Source: Pseudomonadota bacterium | GTDB lineage: Bacteria; Pseudomonadota; Alphaproteobacteria; Sphingomonadales; Sphingomonadaceae | Direction: 5' to 3' | NCBI GenBank assembly: GCA_039818985.1 | Contig: JBCBSU010000002.1 | Coordinates: forward strand, 62,001 to 126,000 | DNA length: 64,000 nucleotides | Shown: positions 25,990 to 34,963 of the stretch, in pieces | How positions within the stretch are numbered: position 1 is the stretch's first letter | How the letters are laid out: each line of letters opens with the position of its first letter | Made by a program: the position numbers and the translations under genes | Notes under the pieces: generated by a model | The model's input: only the letters and a program-made list of their open reading frames with translations | Databases searched by the model: none | Told to the model about the DNA's origin: nothing

Positions 25990-26982
25990 CTATTGCGGCG
26001 CAGCCTTGATGGCAAAGCAGGCAAGATCGCTGGCGAGTGTGACATTGCCCCGATAATCCCCGGCAAGCGCGTCGAATATCGTGTCCTCCTCGGCCTCGAG
26101 CGCACGCAGCATATTGTGTGACACAACCAGCTGCTTCGGCTGGACCCTCGCGACCAATTCAGCCCAGGATGACGGACTGCGATGCAGGCCGCGCGGCTGA
26201 CCCGGCCCCTCGGGAATGGCATTGTGGATCACCATCAAGTCCGGGGCGCTGCCCGCCATGACTTGCTCGAAATCCTCGCTCAAAAAGCTCTGGTCACCGG
26301 GCAACAACACCACCGCATCGCCGAGCGTCACCCGATAAGCCAGTGCCGGGACATCGAGATGGTGTACCGACATCGCCTCTATGGCGAGATCATCCTGCGC
26401 AAACACCGTGACGAGCGCGCTATCCGTCGTATCGACTTCAGTGATCTCGAGCTTCGGCGCATCGCCCTCGCCGGTGAGATAGCCCGACAGATAGGGAAAG
26501 GCCCCGCTATCTCGCGCGAACAGGCTGTTCAGATGATCGGTCAGTCCGGGATAAATGCCACCCGCAGCCGGTCCGACAATCGGCAGTGGTGCTTCGCGCT
26601 TCTCGAAATTGCCGCTGTTGAGGATTGCCGCAAGGTCGGCAACATGATCGGCATGAAAATGGCTGAGCGCGATCACTTTGAGCGGGGTGATGCTGGCCCT
26701 GGCCTGGGCAAAGCGCAGAAACGTCCCGCTACCGGCATCGATCAGTGCTACCGGCACGCCGTTGCGCCGGATCAGATAGGACGCACCGGCGCGGTCATCA
26801 TCGGCAATCGGCCCGCCCGAGCCCAGCACTTGCAGCACCGCCGGGCCATCGCATAACGCGTCGTTTCGCGGTGCATCTGCATTGGGAACATCAGCGGTCT
26901 CGTCCCCGGTCTGCGGGCTACAGCCGGCAAGCGCCAATGCGGCAGCACATCCGGCAAGGAGCGCCCTGGTCATCTTGTTCAT
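25990..26982 (-). CDS. Metallo-beta-lactamase-fold lipoprotein hydrolase (RNase Z/AtsA-like)
   Basis: A 330-residue exported protein. The leader ends LALAGC, a lipobox. The MBL motif SHFHADHVADL supplies HxHxDH, and SVHHLDVPALAYRV with LLPGDQSFLSED the later ligands. Order and length are closest to AtsA/RNase Z-type exported MBL proteins. It converges with the Arg-rich gene with only 5 bases between stops. The substrate is unknown. Confidence 0.85.
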   Translation of the reverse strand: MNKMTRALLAGCAAALALAGCSPQTGDETADVPNADAPRNDALCDGPAVLQVLGSGGPIADDDRAGASYLIRRNGVPVALIDAGSGTFLRFAQARASITPLKVIALSHFHADHVADLAAILNSGNFEKREAPLPIVGPAAGGIYPGLTDHLNSLFARDSGAFPYLSGYLTGEGDAPKLEITEVDTTDSALVTVFAQDDLAIEAMSVHHLDVPALAYRVTLGDAVVLLPGDQSFLSEDFEQVMAGSAPDLMVIHNAIPEGPGQPRGLHRSPSSWAELVARVQPKQLVVSHNMLRALEAEEDTIFDALAGDYRGNVTLASDLACFAIKAAPQ

Positions 26983-27078
26983 CGCACCGTCTCCCAGGCT
27001 TTGGATTACTATAGCATGCTAGCCGATTCTGCTGTGGCAGGCTTGCATTAATCGGGGCAAGCTGACAGGCAGCAGCGC

Positions 27079-27861
27079 ATGAGCAACGATCCGGCAAACG
27101 CCCCGACCCTCGAAACTGTCGCTGAGGACAGCCCCTTGCCGCTGCTGTTTCTTGACGGCGAAGCGCTGGTGGTCGACAAACCGGCCGGAATGCCGGTCAC
27201 ACCGACCAAGGCGGGAGAGCAGGGCATCGAGCAGCTCGCGCCCGATCTGCGTTTCGGTTTTCGCCGCCCTCCCGAAGCCGTGCATCGGCTTGATCGCGAC
27301 ACCAGCGGCTGCCTGTTGCTGGCGCGCAATCCGGGCGCATTGAAACGTTTTGGTCAGGCCTTTGCCGCGCGCGAAGTGCACAAGCTCTATCTCGGTATCA
27401 TCGCCGGTGCGCCACAGAGCGAAAGCGGCTGTATAGACCTGCCGCTCGACAAGGTCAGCAGCGAGACACTCGGCTGGTGGATGCAGCCCGGCGACAATGG
27501 CAAGGCGGCCCGGACTTTCTGGCGCTGCCTCGCGACAATTCAGGGCAACAGCCTGCTCGCCTTTGTGCCGCTGACCGGGCGGACACACCAGATCCGTGCC
27601 CATGCCTATTTCGGACTGGGCCTGCCACTGCTGCACGACCCGGTTTATCGCAACGGCCGCACCGCAAAACCCGAGGACAGCGCCGCCAAGGGGCGCACCC
27701 TGCTGCACAGCCGTCACATCGCCTTTACCCGGCCCGGCAAGAATGCCGTCAGCGCCACCGCGTCGATGCCGCGCGATTTCGTCAATCTCGGTTTCGATGA
27801 GGCAACTCTCGACCAGACGGTGCTGGATGGACTGGTGCTAGCAGCGCATGACAATGGCTGA
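27079..27861 (+). CDS. RNA pseudouridine synthase, RluA family
   Basis: A 260-residue RluA-type enzyme that isomerises uridine in rRNA or tRNA. The catalytic block is AVHRLDRDTSGCLLLAR with Asp72. VDKPAGMPVTP and LTGRTHQIRAH are further family signatures. The RNA target cannot be read from the sequence; the short form without an S4 domain resembles TruC/RluA-C types. It overlaps the next gene by 14 bases and probably forms an operon with it. Confidence 0.9.
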   Translation: MSNDPANAPTLETVAEDSPLPLLFLDGEALVVDKPAGMPVTPTKAGEQGIEQLAPDLRFGFRRPPEAVHRLDRDTSGCLLLARNPGALKRFGQAFAAREVHKLYLGIIAGAPQSESGCIDLPLDKVSSETLGWWMQPGDNGKAARTFWRCLATIQGNSLLAFVPLTGRTHQIRAHAYFGLGLPLLHDPVYRNGRTAKPEDSAAKGRTLLHSRHIAFTRPGKNAVSATASMPRDFVNLGFDEATLDQTVLDGLVLAAHDNG

Positions 27862-28276
27862 GCGCTGGCAGGAGATATGGGACGCTGTGCCTGCCAATGC
27901 GGTCAGCGAGCAGTTCATCACCGCCTCGGGGCCCGGCGGTCAGAATGTCAACAAGGTGGCAACGGCGGCGCAGCTCAGGGTCGATATTACCCGGCTTGGC
28001 CTGTCACCGGCCGCCTATACCCGGCTGAAACAGCTGGGTAGCGCCTATCTCACCAATGCTGGCGAGATGGTGATTACCGCCAGACGCCACCGCACCCAGT
28101 CGGCCAACCGGCTTGATGCCCGGCAGCGCTTTGCCGAGTTGCTGCAAAAGGCGCAGCATGTCCCGGCAAAGCGTAAGAAAAGCCGTCTCAACCGTATCGG
28201 CAAGACCAAGAGGCTGGAGTCCAAGAAAAAGCGTGGTGCGGTCAAAAAGGCGCGCGGCAGGGTTCGTCCGGATTAG
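27848..28276 (+). CDS. arfB: Alternative ribosome-rescue factor / peptidyl-tRNA hydrolase ArfB
   Basis: A 142-residue protein with the release-factor GGQ motif in ASGPGGQNVNKVATA (GGQ at 30-32) and a basic C-terminal tail (AKRKKSRLNRIGKTKR to RGRVRPD). The tail enters the empty mRNA channel of stalled ribosomes while GGQ hydrolyses peptidyl-tRNA. The ATG lies inside the end of the pseudouridine synthase gene; a second ATG 6 bases on is possible. Confidence 0.94.
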   Translation: MTMAERWQEIWDAVPANAVSEQFITASGPGGQNVNKVATAAQLRVDITRLGLSPAAYTRLKQLGSAYLTNAGEMVITARRHRTQSANRLDARQRFAELLQKAQHVPAKRKKSRLNRIGKTKRLESKKKRGAVKKARGRVRPD

Positions 28277-28365
28277 CGCTCGGCTCCCGGCGACAACAAT
28301 CGATATGCGGGGGTGCAATCAGAACTATCTGGCACTGACCATCCGCCGCGCCTATATGCCGCGTC

Positions 28366-28854
28366 ATGTTCGATTTTGCCCCTGCTCCCGATGCCACCAA
28401 GGCTCAGATTTACGATAATCTTGCCGAGGCCGCCCACGCCTTGACCAGCGACGAGCCCGATCTCACCGCGAACATGGCCAATGTCGCGGCGCTGATCTGG
28501 CAATTCCTCCCCGATCTCAACTGGGCCGGTTTCTACCGGATGATTGACGGCGAACTGGTGCTTGGACCGTTTATCGGCAAGCCAGCCTGTATCCGCATCC
28601 CGCTGGGCAGCGGTGTCTGCGGCACCGCAGTGGCGCAGGCCAGAGCGCAGCGGGTCGATGATGTCGAGGCGTTTCCCGGCCATATCGCCTGCGACGCCGA
28701 TAGCCGCTCCGAGCTGGTGCTGCCGGTGATCGCCAATGGCGCGGTGGTGGCGGTGATCGATCTCGACAGTCCCACGCCTGCCCGTTTCGATGTCGAAGAC
28801 GAGGCCGGCATGATGCGGCTCGCCGCGCTTATGGGGCCGCTTTTCGCCGCCTGA
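28366..28854 (+). CDS. msrC: Free methionine-(R)-sulfoxide reductase (GAF domain)
   Basis: A 162-residue GAF-domain enzyme that reduces free Met-R-sulfoxide. Three cysteines match the fRMsr active site: Cys75 in GKPACIRIPLG, Cys85 in GSGVCGTA, and Cys109 in FPGHIACDADSRSELVLP. The window NWAGFYRM is also conserved. Length is standard. It follows arfB by 89 bases on the same strand. Confidence 0.92.
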   Translation: MFDFAPAPDATKAQIYDNLAEAAHALTSDEPDLTANMANVAALIWQFLPDLNWAGFYRMIDGELVLGPFIGKPACIRIPLGSGVCGTAVAQARAQRVDDVEAFPGHIACDADSRSELVLPVIANGAVVAVIDLDSPTPARFDVEDEAGMMRLAALMGPLFAA

Positions 28855-29031
28855 TGCCGCGCTGATCGACTGCCCCAAAACAGGACAGCGTGCCGGCAAA
28901 GCCCGGATTTCCAAGCAATTTACATTTCTGCAATGGTGGCTCGCCGTCAAAAATGGTAACGAATTGGTAACCACATTCGGCTTCGCGCTGCACCCGGCAG
29001 AGCGTGGCCTGATCAGGGAGCATCGTTTACC

Positions 29032-30090
29032 ATGTCTGTCCGCAACAAAGCTTGTTTTTCCATCTCCGGCCTGGCGATAATGGCCGCCGCCATCGGCACG
29101 GCATCGCCTGCTCTTGCTGCCGAATCACTGCGCGGCGATAACAGTGCCACCATCGCCGATCTGACCGGAAAGACGCATTTGCAGCAGCCAACGGTTACCC
29201 GCCAGCAACTGCCCGACGGCACCATCGTCACCACAACCACCACTGGCGGCCCCGGCTATGATCCATCGATCTACGGCGCCGACAGCCGCGTGGTGCATCG
29301 CGGCATTCCGATGCCCGATCCCAATGCGCCGATCGTGACCCAGGACGGCCGCTATGACGGTAGATGGTCCGGCGGCTACACCACCCCCGATGGCCGGGTC
29401 TATCAGGGGCGCTGGGCCGGTACCTATCAGGACGCTCAGGGCCAGAGGCTGCAGGGTGAATATCGCGGCACCTATATTGGCGACAGCCGCTATACCGATG
29501 CCAATGGCAATCCGGTCGGGGTCGATTTCCCCGCTGGTGCCCAGCCGCAAGCACTGCCCGGCCAGGGCTATCCGGGTCCGGGATATCCGGCGCAGGGATG
29601 GCAGGGCGGTTATCCGGCAACCGCACCGGGCGTCGCCATTGACCGCACCAGTGCCGACCTGCTCGAACGCTGCCGCCGCGATAATGGCGTCGGCGGTGCA
29701 TTGATCGGCGGCGCACTGGGCGCTGTGGCCGGCAACCGTATCGCCGGACGCGGCAACCGCACCGCCGGTACGCTGATTGGCGCCGGGGCCGGAGCCATTG
29801 CCGGAACACTGATCGACCGGGCCGAAAATGATCCATGCCGCGATCTCGAACGGCAGCAGGCGGCCGCGGCACAGACACAACCGCGCGGCTATGGTTATGG
29901 TTATGGTTATCCCTACTATCCTTATTATCCCTATTACCCGCAATATTATTACCCGCAGCAGACGGTGACAGTAGTGGTACACCCCGGCGGCTGCGGTAGC
30001 TGTGGACACAAGGTGATTGAGGAAGAGGTGTATTACACCACGACCACCACCAAGCGGCGCCCGACCAAGACCAAGCGGCTGCGCCGCTGA
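29032..30090 (+). CDS. Exported glycine-zipper 2TM protein
   Basis: A 352-residue protein with a signal peptide (1-29, ending PALAA). Residues about 100-150 have YDGRWSGGY, YQGRWAGTYQ and LQGEYRGTYI repeats. Residues about 222-267 are a glycine zipper (GGALIGGALGAVAGNRIAG, then GTLIGAGAGAIAGTLI) of the 17-kDa antigen type, which inserts in the envelope. A Tyr/Pro stretch (YGYGYPYYPYYPYYPQYYYP) and a basic tail follow. Related proteins are outer-membrane or stress-linked; the exact role is unknown. The 177 bases before it show no clear signals. Confidence 0.82.
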   Translation: MSVRNKACFSISGLAIMAAAIGTASPALAAESLRGDNSATIADLTGKTHLQQPTVTRQQLPDGTIVTTTTTGGPGYDPSIYGADSRVVHRGIPMPDPNAPIVTQDGRYDGRWSGGYTTPDGRVYQGRWAGTYQDAQGQRLQGEYRGTYIGDSRYTDANGNPVGVDFPAGAQPQALPGQGYPGPGYPAQGWQGGYPATAPGVAIDRTSADLLERCRRDNGVGGALIGGALGAVAGNRIAGRGNRTAGTLIGAGAGAIAGTLIDRAENDPCRDLERQQAAAAQTQPRGYGYGYGYPYYPYYPYYPQYYYPQQTVTVVVHPGGCGSCGHKVIEEEVYYTTTTTKRRPTKTKRLRR

Positions 30091-30121
30091 CCGCAGGGCT
30101 GCGTTACAAACGGCGGACCAT

Positions 30122-30206
30122 GATCGTCATTGCGAGCAGTGATAGCGGCGCTGCACTGCAGTGCAGGCGCGTTTCGTCTCAGATTGCAGCGCTCCGCGCG
30201 CAATGA
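30122..30206. repeat. Intergenic repeat with internal 16-bp palindrome
   Basis: Imperfect outer arms, TCGTCATTGCGAGC near 30124-30137 and GCGCGCAATGATG near 30196-30208, resemble the TCATTGCGAG-type intergenic repeats of alphaproteobacteria. Inside lies a perfect 16-bp palindrome, CTGCACTGCAGTGCAG (30151-30166). It sits between convergent genes. Confidence 0.5.
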
Positions 30207-30233
30207 TGTGTTGCGCCTTCTGAAAAAAAGCGC

Positions 30234-30728
30234 TCAACCCTGTAATGAAGCCCTGAGCCGTTGCTGGATTTCCAGCGCGGGAGACGTTGTGGCGCTATCA
30301 CCCATAGCCTGTCCCGTCATCTGCCCCTGGGTCCGAAAACGCTGCTCCATCCGGGCAATGCGCGCGAACAAATCCTGGCTGGCGCTGACCAGATAGCGGC
30401 TCTGTGGATCGAGCCTCGCGACAATCACCGGATCGCTCTCCCCCACCTCACCGAGCAAATGGCCATTGGCGCGCAGCTGGCGCTCGGTCAGCTCGCCCGA
30501 GAAAAATGCCTTGCGGTTAAGCAGCCAGGCAATGGCATGCATCAGCCGTGTCGTTACCTTGAGCGATTCACAGGACAGTTCGACCTGATGCGCCGGGGAC
30601 AGTACCGTCTCGGCGAGATCGCGCGGCCCGTTATCGGAAAAATGCGCCCGTGCCTCCTCCGCCAGTTCCATCGATTCATGGTAGAGCGCATCCACCAGCG
30701 CCGGGGTGATATCGGTCGATCCTGTCAT
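30234..30728 (-). CDS. rcdA: RcdA-like protein (DUF1465), CtrA-degradation adaptor
   Basis: A 164-residue helical protein with the DUF1465/RcdA core ALVDALYHESMELAEEARA and ELSCESLKVTTRLMHAIAWL. In Caulobacter, RcdA delivers the cell-cycle regulator CtrA and others to ClpXP at the pole. ATG at 30728 is chosen because the protein then begins as the family does; the frame is open back to 30761. It is transcribed alone. The role is inferred from the family. Confidence 0.85.
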   Translation of the reverse strand: MTGSTDITPALVDALYHESMELAEEARAHFSDNGPRDLAETVLSPAHQVELSCESLKVTTRLMHAIAWLLNRKAFFSGELTERQLRANGHLLGEVGESDPVIVARLDPQSRYLVSASQDLFARIARMEQRFRTQGQMTGQAMGDSATTSPALEIQQRLRASLQG

Positions 30729-30848
30729 GCCCCTGATGTAACCGCAACCGAGGCGAATCACAGCCTTTTTCTTGCCGAAAAGGCCTCCTGACCGGGCGTT
30801 GTATCATTGTGGAACGTGCGGCTGGCAATGGCCGCACCATCGGTCCGT

Positions 30849-31046
30849 TCAGGCGATGATATCGGGAATGAGATAATCCTCGATCATGGCAATCTGGTCC
30901 TTGAGCATCAATTTGCGCCGCTTCATCCGGGCCACCTGCAGCTGGTCATGATTGCCCTTGGTGGTCAGCGCATTAATCGCGACATCGAGGTCATGATGCT
31001 CCAGCTTGAGCTGGGCCAGCTTCTGCCGCATTGCCTCTTCGTCCAC
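30849..31046 (-). CDS. YdcH family DUF465 protein (copy 1)
   Basis: A 65-residue helical protein (KLAQLKLEHHDLDVAINAL, then LQVARMKRRKLMLKDQIAMI) of the DUF465/YdcH family. A GTG start at 31046 is preferred because GGAGAGG lies just before it; the open frame runs on upstream without family similarity. Function unknown; the chain should form a helical hairpin. A second DUF465 gene lies divergently 240 bases away. Confidence 0.82.
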   Translation of the reverse strand: MDEEAMRQKLAQLKLEHHDLDVAINALTTKGNHDQLQVARMKRRKLMLKDQIAMIEDYLIPDIIA

Positions 31047-31286
31047 ACTGCCTCTCCATCCCGTAGCGTCTCTATCTATACACCAACGCACGCGCGCCCC
31101 TATAGGGAATATCGGCCTTTGGTGAACAGCACGGGGCGATAGATCGGAATGGTGGTCCTTGCAGCCGATCCTGTGGCGGTCTCGCTCTGCCCGAAGGGCA
31201 CCGGCGCGCTTAAGCATAAGGGGGAGACAGATCATAATCTTTATGATCTACTCTTTGCCTTCCAAGGCGAGTCGAAGGAGTGACCT

Positions 31287-31442
31287 ATGGAGAACGGACA
31301 TTATCAGGCATTGAAGAGCAAACATGAAGCCATCGATGCCGAGATCCACGCCGAAGAACAGCGCCCTCACCCTGATGATATCCGATTGTCCGAACTCAAA
31401 AAGCGCAAGCTGCGACTTAAGGAAGAGCTCTCTACCGCCTGA
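31287..31442 (+). CDS. YdcH family DUF465 protein (copy 2, 51 residues)
   Basis: A very short gene with a clear AAGGAG ribosome site 7 bases before ATG. It encodes MENGHYQALKSKHEAIDAE, then LSELKKRKLRLKEEL, the charged helical pattern of DUF465 with the HxxxD element and the KKRKLxLKEE end. The gap 31047-31286 between the two copies should hold both promoters; no clear boxes were recognised. Confidence 0.8.
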   Translation: MENGHYQALKSKHEAIDAEIHAEEQRPHPDDIRLSELKKRKLRLKEELSTA

Positions 31443-31524
31443 GCACAGCACATAACCCGCTGACAAAGGCATTCCTGTCACACGGCAATAGCACCGGCGC
31501 AAAGCTTGTGTTAGATGCTCCGCC

Positions 31525-33801
31525 ATGACCGCATCAACCACTGCGCCGCGCCAGATTCTGACCGAATTGCACGAGGTCATGGCGTCGCGCTCCAACGCCC
31601 AGGCCAAGCTCAACCAGGTCGTCGACATTATCGGCAAGGCGCTGGATAGCGAGGTCTGCTCAATCTACCTGCTGCGCGAGGGCGTGCTTGAACTGTTCGC
31701 CACGCGTGGCCTCAACCAGGATGCGGTGCATGTCACCAGATTGGCGATGGGCGAGGGCCTGACCGGGCATATCGCCAAAAATGTCGAGATCCTCAATCTC
31801 GCCGAGGCCCGTGCCCACCCCGATTTCCAGTATCGCCCGGAGACCGGCGAAGACAATTTTCACAGCTTTGCGGGGGTACCGATCATCCGCCGCGAACGCG
31901 CCGTCGGCGTCGTCTGTGTCCAGCATGTCGAGCCACGACGTTACCAGGATGTCGAGCTCGAAGCGCTGCAGACCGTAGCCATGGTGATCAGCGAGCTGAT
32001 CGACAATGCCGGACTGATCGACCGCGATTCCATGCTCGATGCCGGTATCCAGGTCAGCGGGCCATTGCGGCTCGACGGCATGACACTGGTCAAGGGGCTG
32101 GCCTCTGGCGATGCCGTGTTCCACCAGCCACGGATCAGTATCGAACATGTCGTCGCCGAAGATATCGAGGCCGAACGCCAGCGCGTCTATTCCGCCTTTA
32201 TCCGCATGCGCGAACAGATCGACCATATGGCCAACCAGGCCGAGTTCGGCGTTGGCGGCGAGCATGAGGAAGTGCTCCAGACATACAAGATGTTTGCCTA
32301 TGATGAAGGCTGGTCGCGCCGGATCAACGAGGCAATCGACAGCGGCCTGACCGCCGAGGCGGCCATTGAGCGGGTGCAGCAACGCACCCGGATGCGCATG
32401 CGCCAGATCGACGATCCGCTGCTTGCCGACCGGATGCACGATCTGGAGGATCTCGCCAACCGGCTGTTGCGCATCGTCTCTGGACAGATCGGCACTGCGG
32501 CACAGCTCGGTCTGCGCAGCGACGCGATATTGATCGCGCGCAATCTGGGTCCGGCGGAACTACTCGAATATGACCGGCGGCGCCTCAAGGGCGTGATCCT
32601 CGAGGAAGGCTCGCTTACCGCCCATGTCACCATCGTCGCGCGCGCCATGGGGGTTCCGGTGATCGGCCAGGCACGCAATATCCGCCAGCTGGTGCGCGAG
32701 GGCGACCCGCTGCTGATCGATACGTTGCAAACCAACAAGGCCAGTGTGCATATCCGGCCTATCGAGGCAGTGATCGATGCATTTGAGGCCAAACTTGACC
32801 GCCGCAGGAAGCGCCAGGCCAGCTTCGCCGCGCTGCGCGACCAGCCGGCGGTTACGCTGGATGGTGTGCCGATCACGCTGATGGTCAATGCCGGGCTGCG
32901 CGACGATGTTGGCGCACTGTCGCTCACCGGCGCCGATGGTATCGGCCTGTTCCGCACCGAATTTCAGTTTCTCGTCAGCGCCACCCTGCCACGGCGCGAG
33001 CGCCAGTTGCGGCTCTATCGCGACGTGCTTGATGCCGCCGGCGACAAGCCGGTGATCTTCCGAACCGTCGATATTGGCGGCGACAAGTCGCTGCCCTATC
33101 TCACCAATGACAGTCCGGAAGACAATCCCGCCATGGGCTGGCGCGCACTGCGTGTCGCACTGGAGCGCGATGGGCTGATGAAGGTACAGGCGCGGGCCCT
33201 GCTGGAGGCAGCGGCCGGACGCACCCTCAGCGTGATGTTTCCGATGGTGGCCGAGCCTTGGGAGTTTGACCGCGCCAAGGCGATTTTCGAAGGACAGCGC
33301 GAATTTCTGGTGGAACATAAAAGGCTGCTGCCCGAGCATATCCGCTATGGCGCGATGCTCGAAGTCCCATCGCTGGCAGAGACGCTTGATCTGTTGTTGC
33401 CCAAGCTCGATTTCCTGTCGATCGGTACCAATGACCTGACCCAGTTCCTGCTTGCCGCCGACCGGTCACACCCCAAGTTGGCGGAACGCTATGACTGGCT
33501 CAGCCCGTCAATATTCCGTTTCCTCGCGCGGATTGTGCGCACCACCGAAGGAACCGGTACCGACCTCACCGTGTGTGGCGAGATGGGCGGACGCCGCCTG
33601 TCTGCGCTGGCGCTGCTGGGGATCGGCATTACCCGGCTGTCAATCACCCCGGCTGCAGTCGGACCGATCAAGGCGATGATCCGGTCGATGAACCTGAAGG
33701 ATGTGCGTGCGACATTTTCCGGCCTGCTCGACAGCCCGCCGGAGAATCTGCGCGACACGCTGCGGCAATGGGCACGGGACAATGCGATAGAGGTCGATTG
33801 A
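31525..33801 (+). CDS. ptsP: Phosphoenolpyruvate-protein phosphotransferase PtsP (EI-Ntr)
   Basis: A 758-residue first enzyme of the nitrogen-type PTS, which moves phosphate from PEP to NPr. Residues about 20-160 are a GAF sensor domain; the swivelling domain has the phospho-histidine in GSLTAHVTIVARAMGVPVIG (His367); the C-terminal PEP-binding barrel has GLFRTEFQFL, RTVDIGGDKSLPY and SIGTNDLTQFLLAADR. In alphaproteobacteria the pathway links nitrogen and carbon state to PHA and stress control. NPr and EIIA genes are not in the window. Confidence 0.95.
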   Translation: MTASTTAPRQILTELHEVMASRSNAQAKLNQVVDIIGKALDSEVCSIYLLREGVLELFATRGLNQDAVHVTRLAMGEGLTGHIAKNVEILNLAEARAHPDFQYRPETGEDNFHSFAGVPIIRRERAVGVVCVQHVEPRRYQDVELEALQTVAMVISELIDNAGLIDRDSMLDAGIQVSGPLRLDGMTLVKGLASGDAVFHQPRISIEHVVAEDIEAERQRVYSAFIRMREQIDHMANQAEFGVGGEHEEVLQTYKMFAYDEGWSRRINEAIDSGLTAEAAIERVQQRTRMRMRQIDDPLLADRMHDLEDLANRLLRIVSGQIGTAAQLGLRSDAILIARNLGPAELLEYDRRRLKGVILEEGSLTAHVTIVARAMGVPVIGQARNIRQLVREGDPLLIDTLQTNKASVHIRPIEAVIDAFEAKLDRRRKRQASFAALRDQPAVTLDGVPITLMVNAGLRDDVGALSLTGADGIGLFRTEFQFLVSATLPRRERQLRLYRDVLDAAGDKPVIFRTVDIGGDKSLPYLTNDSPEDNPAMGWRALRVALERDGLMKVQARALLEAAAGRTLSVMFPMVAEPWEFDRAKAIFEGQREFLVEHKRLLPEHIRYGAMLEVPSLAETLDLLLPKLDFLSIGTNDLTQFLLAADRSHPKLAERYDWLSPSIFRFLARIVRTTEGTGTDLTVCGEMGGRRLSALALLGIGITRLSITPAAVGPIKAMIRSMNLKDVRATFSGLLDSPPENLRDTLRQWARDNAIEVD

Positions 33802-33940
33802 GACCCGGTTATTACCGCTTTACGCTACGGGAAAAACGGTAAAATCGTCTTTCGATACAGATGTAACATTGACGTTGTGGTCCGTCTGATAGATGGTAAA
33901 AAACACCATAATTATAAGGCAAAGGGGATCGCCTGGAACC

Positions 33941-34825
33941 ATGGAAGACGCGCCGCTGCAAAATGGCGAGTTCACACTGCTCAGCGTGGGCGACCGCCTG
34001 CGCGAGGCACGCAAGGCCGTGGACATGTCGCTTGAGGACGTTGCCGGGAAGACTCGGGTGCCGATACGCCACCTCGAAGCGCTGGAGCAGAGCCGGTTCG
34101 ACGACCTGCCGGGGCGCACTTATGCCATCGGCTTTGCCAAGTCCTATGCCGGAGCCGTCAACCTGTCACCAGATGATTTTGTCGATGATCTGCGCAAGGA
34201 GCTGGGCGCTGCAGGTGTCAGCGGCATGCACAACAGCGAGACGCTGCTCGATGAGCCGGAAGACCCGGCAAAAGTGCCTTCGGCGCGGACTGCATGGATC
34301 ATTGCCATTGTCGGTATCGCGGTCGTGATCGGCGGTTATGCCTTGTGGCGCACCGCCTATTTCCCTGGCGCTGCGGATGACAGCGAAACCACGCTCGCCG
34401 ACAATGCCGGCGATACCGCCAACGCCACCGCGGCTGCATCGGAAACACCGACAAGCAGTGCAGTTGTCGAACGCCAGGATGACGGCACCATTACCGCGCC
34501 GGCTACGGGTGACGTTGTATTCACCGCCACCGAGGACAAGGTGTGGGTCAAATTCTATGATGGCTCGGGCAAGCAGCTGCTGCAGAAGCAGATGGCTCTG
34601 GGCGAGCGCTATATCGTCCCCGCCGATGCCGACAATCCGCAGATATGGACTGGTCGCCCCGATGCTTTTTCGATCACCATAGGCGGTAATGCGGTTCCCC
34701 CGCTGGGCACATCCGAGCGGGCGATCAAGGATGTGCCGATCAGCGCCGCTGCGTTGCTGGCCAGAGAGAGCGAAACCGCCAGCACAGTTGGTGAGGATAA
34801 TGGCAATGGGGATGACGACGGATAG
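33941..34825 (+). CDS. rodZ: RodZ-like HTH membrane protein
   Basis: A 294-residue protein. Residues about 15-85 form a cytoplasmic helix-turn-helix (GDRLREARKAVDMSLEDVA, then VPIRHLEALEQSRFDDLPG) of the HTH_25 type, followed by a membrane helix (about 120-142, ARTAWIIAIVGIAVVIGGYA), an Ala/Thr/Glu linker and a periplasmic DUF4115 domain. RodZ couples MreB to the cell wall machinery. ATG at 33941 is preferred; the frame is open to 33893. The 139 bases before it lie between ptsP and this gene. Confidence 0.85.
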   Translation: MEDAPLQNGEFTLLSVGDRLREARKAVDMSLEDVAGKTRVPIRHLEALEQSRFDDLPGRTYAIGFAKSYAGAVNLSPDDFVDDLRKELGAAGVSGMHNSETLLDEPEDPAKVPSARTAWIIAIVGIAVVIGGYALWRTAYFPGAADDSETTLADNAGDTANATAAASETPTSSAVVERQDDGTITAPATGDVVFTATEDKVWVKFYDGSGKQLLQKQMALGERYIVPADADNPQIWTGRPDAFSITIGGNAVPPLGTSERAIKDVPISAAALLARESETASTVGEDNGNGDDDG

Positions 34826-34963
34826 CTTCGCTGTATAAGTGCAACAACAGCATGATTCAGCAACGCTTCACCGATGCGGAGCCAGATTGCCTCCGCCGAA
34901 CCTGATAGAGACTTCACCGATATGCCCGCGCGATCCGGCCCAGCATGCAAGGACAACAGAGCC

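Noticed and set aside
29880-29960. Tyr/Pro repeat as a possible CRISPR-like array
   Set aside because: It is a short in-frame codon repeat inside the glycine-zipper gene with no spacers.
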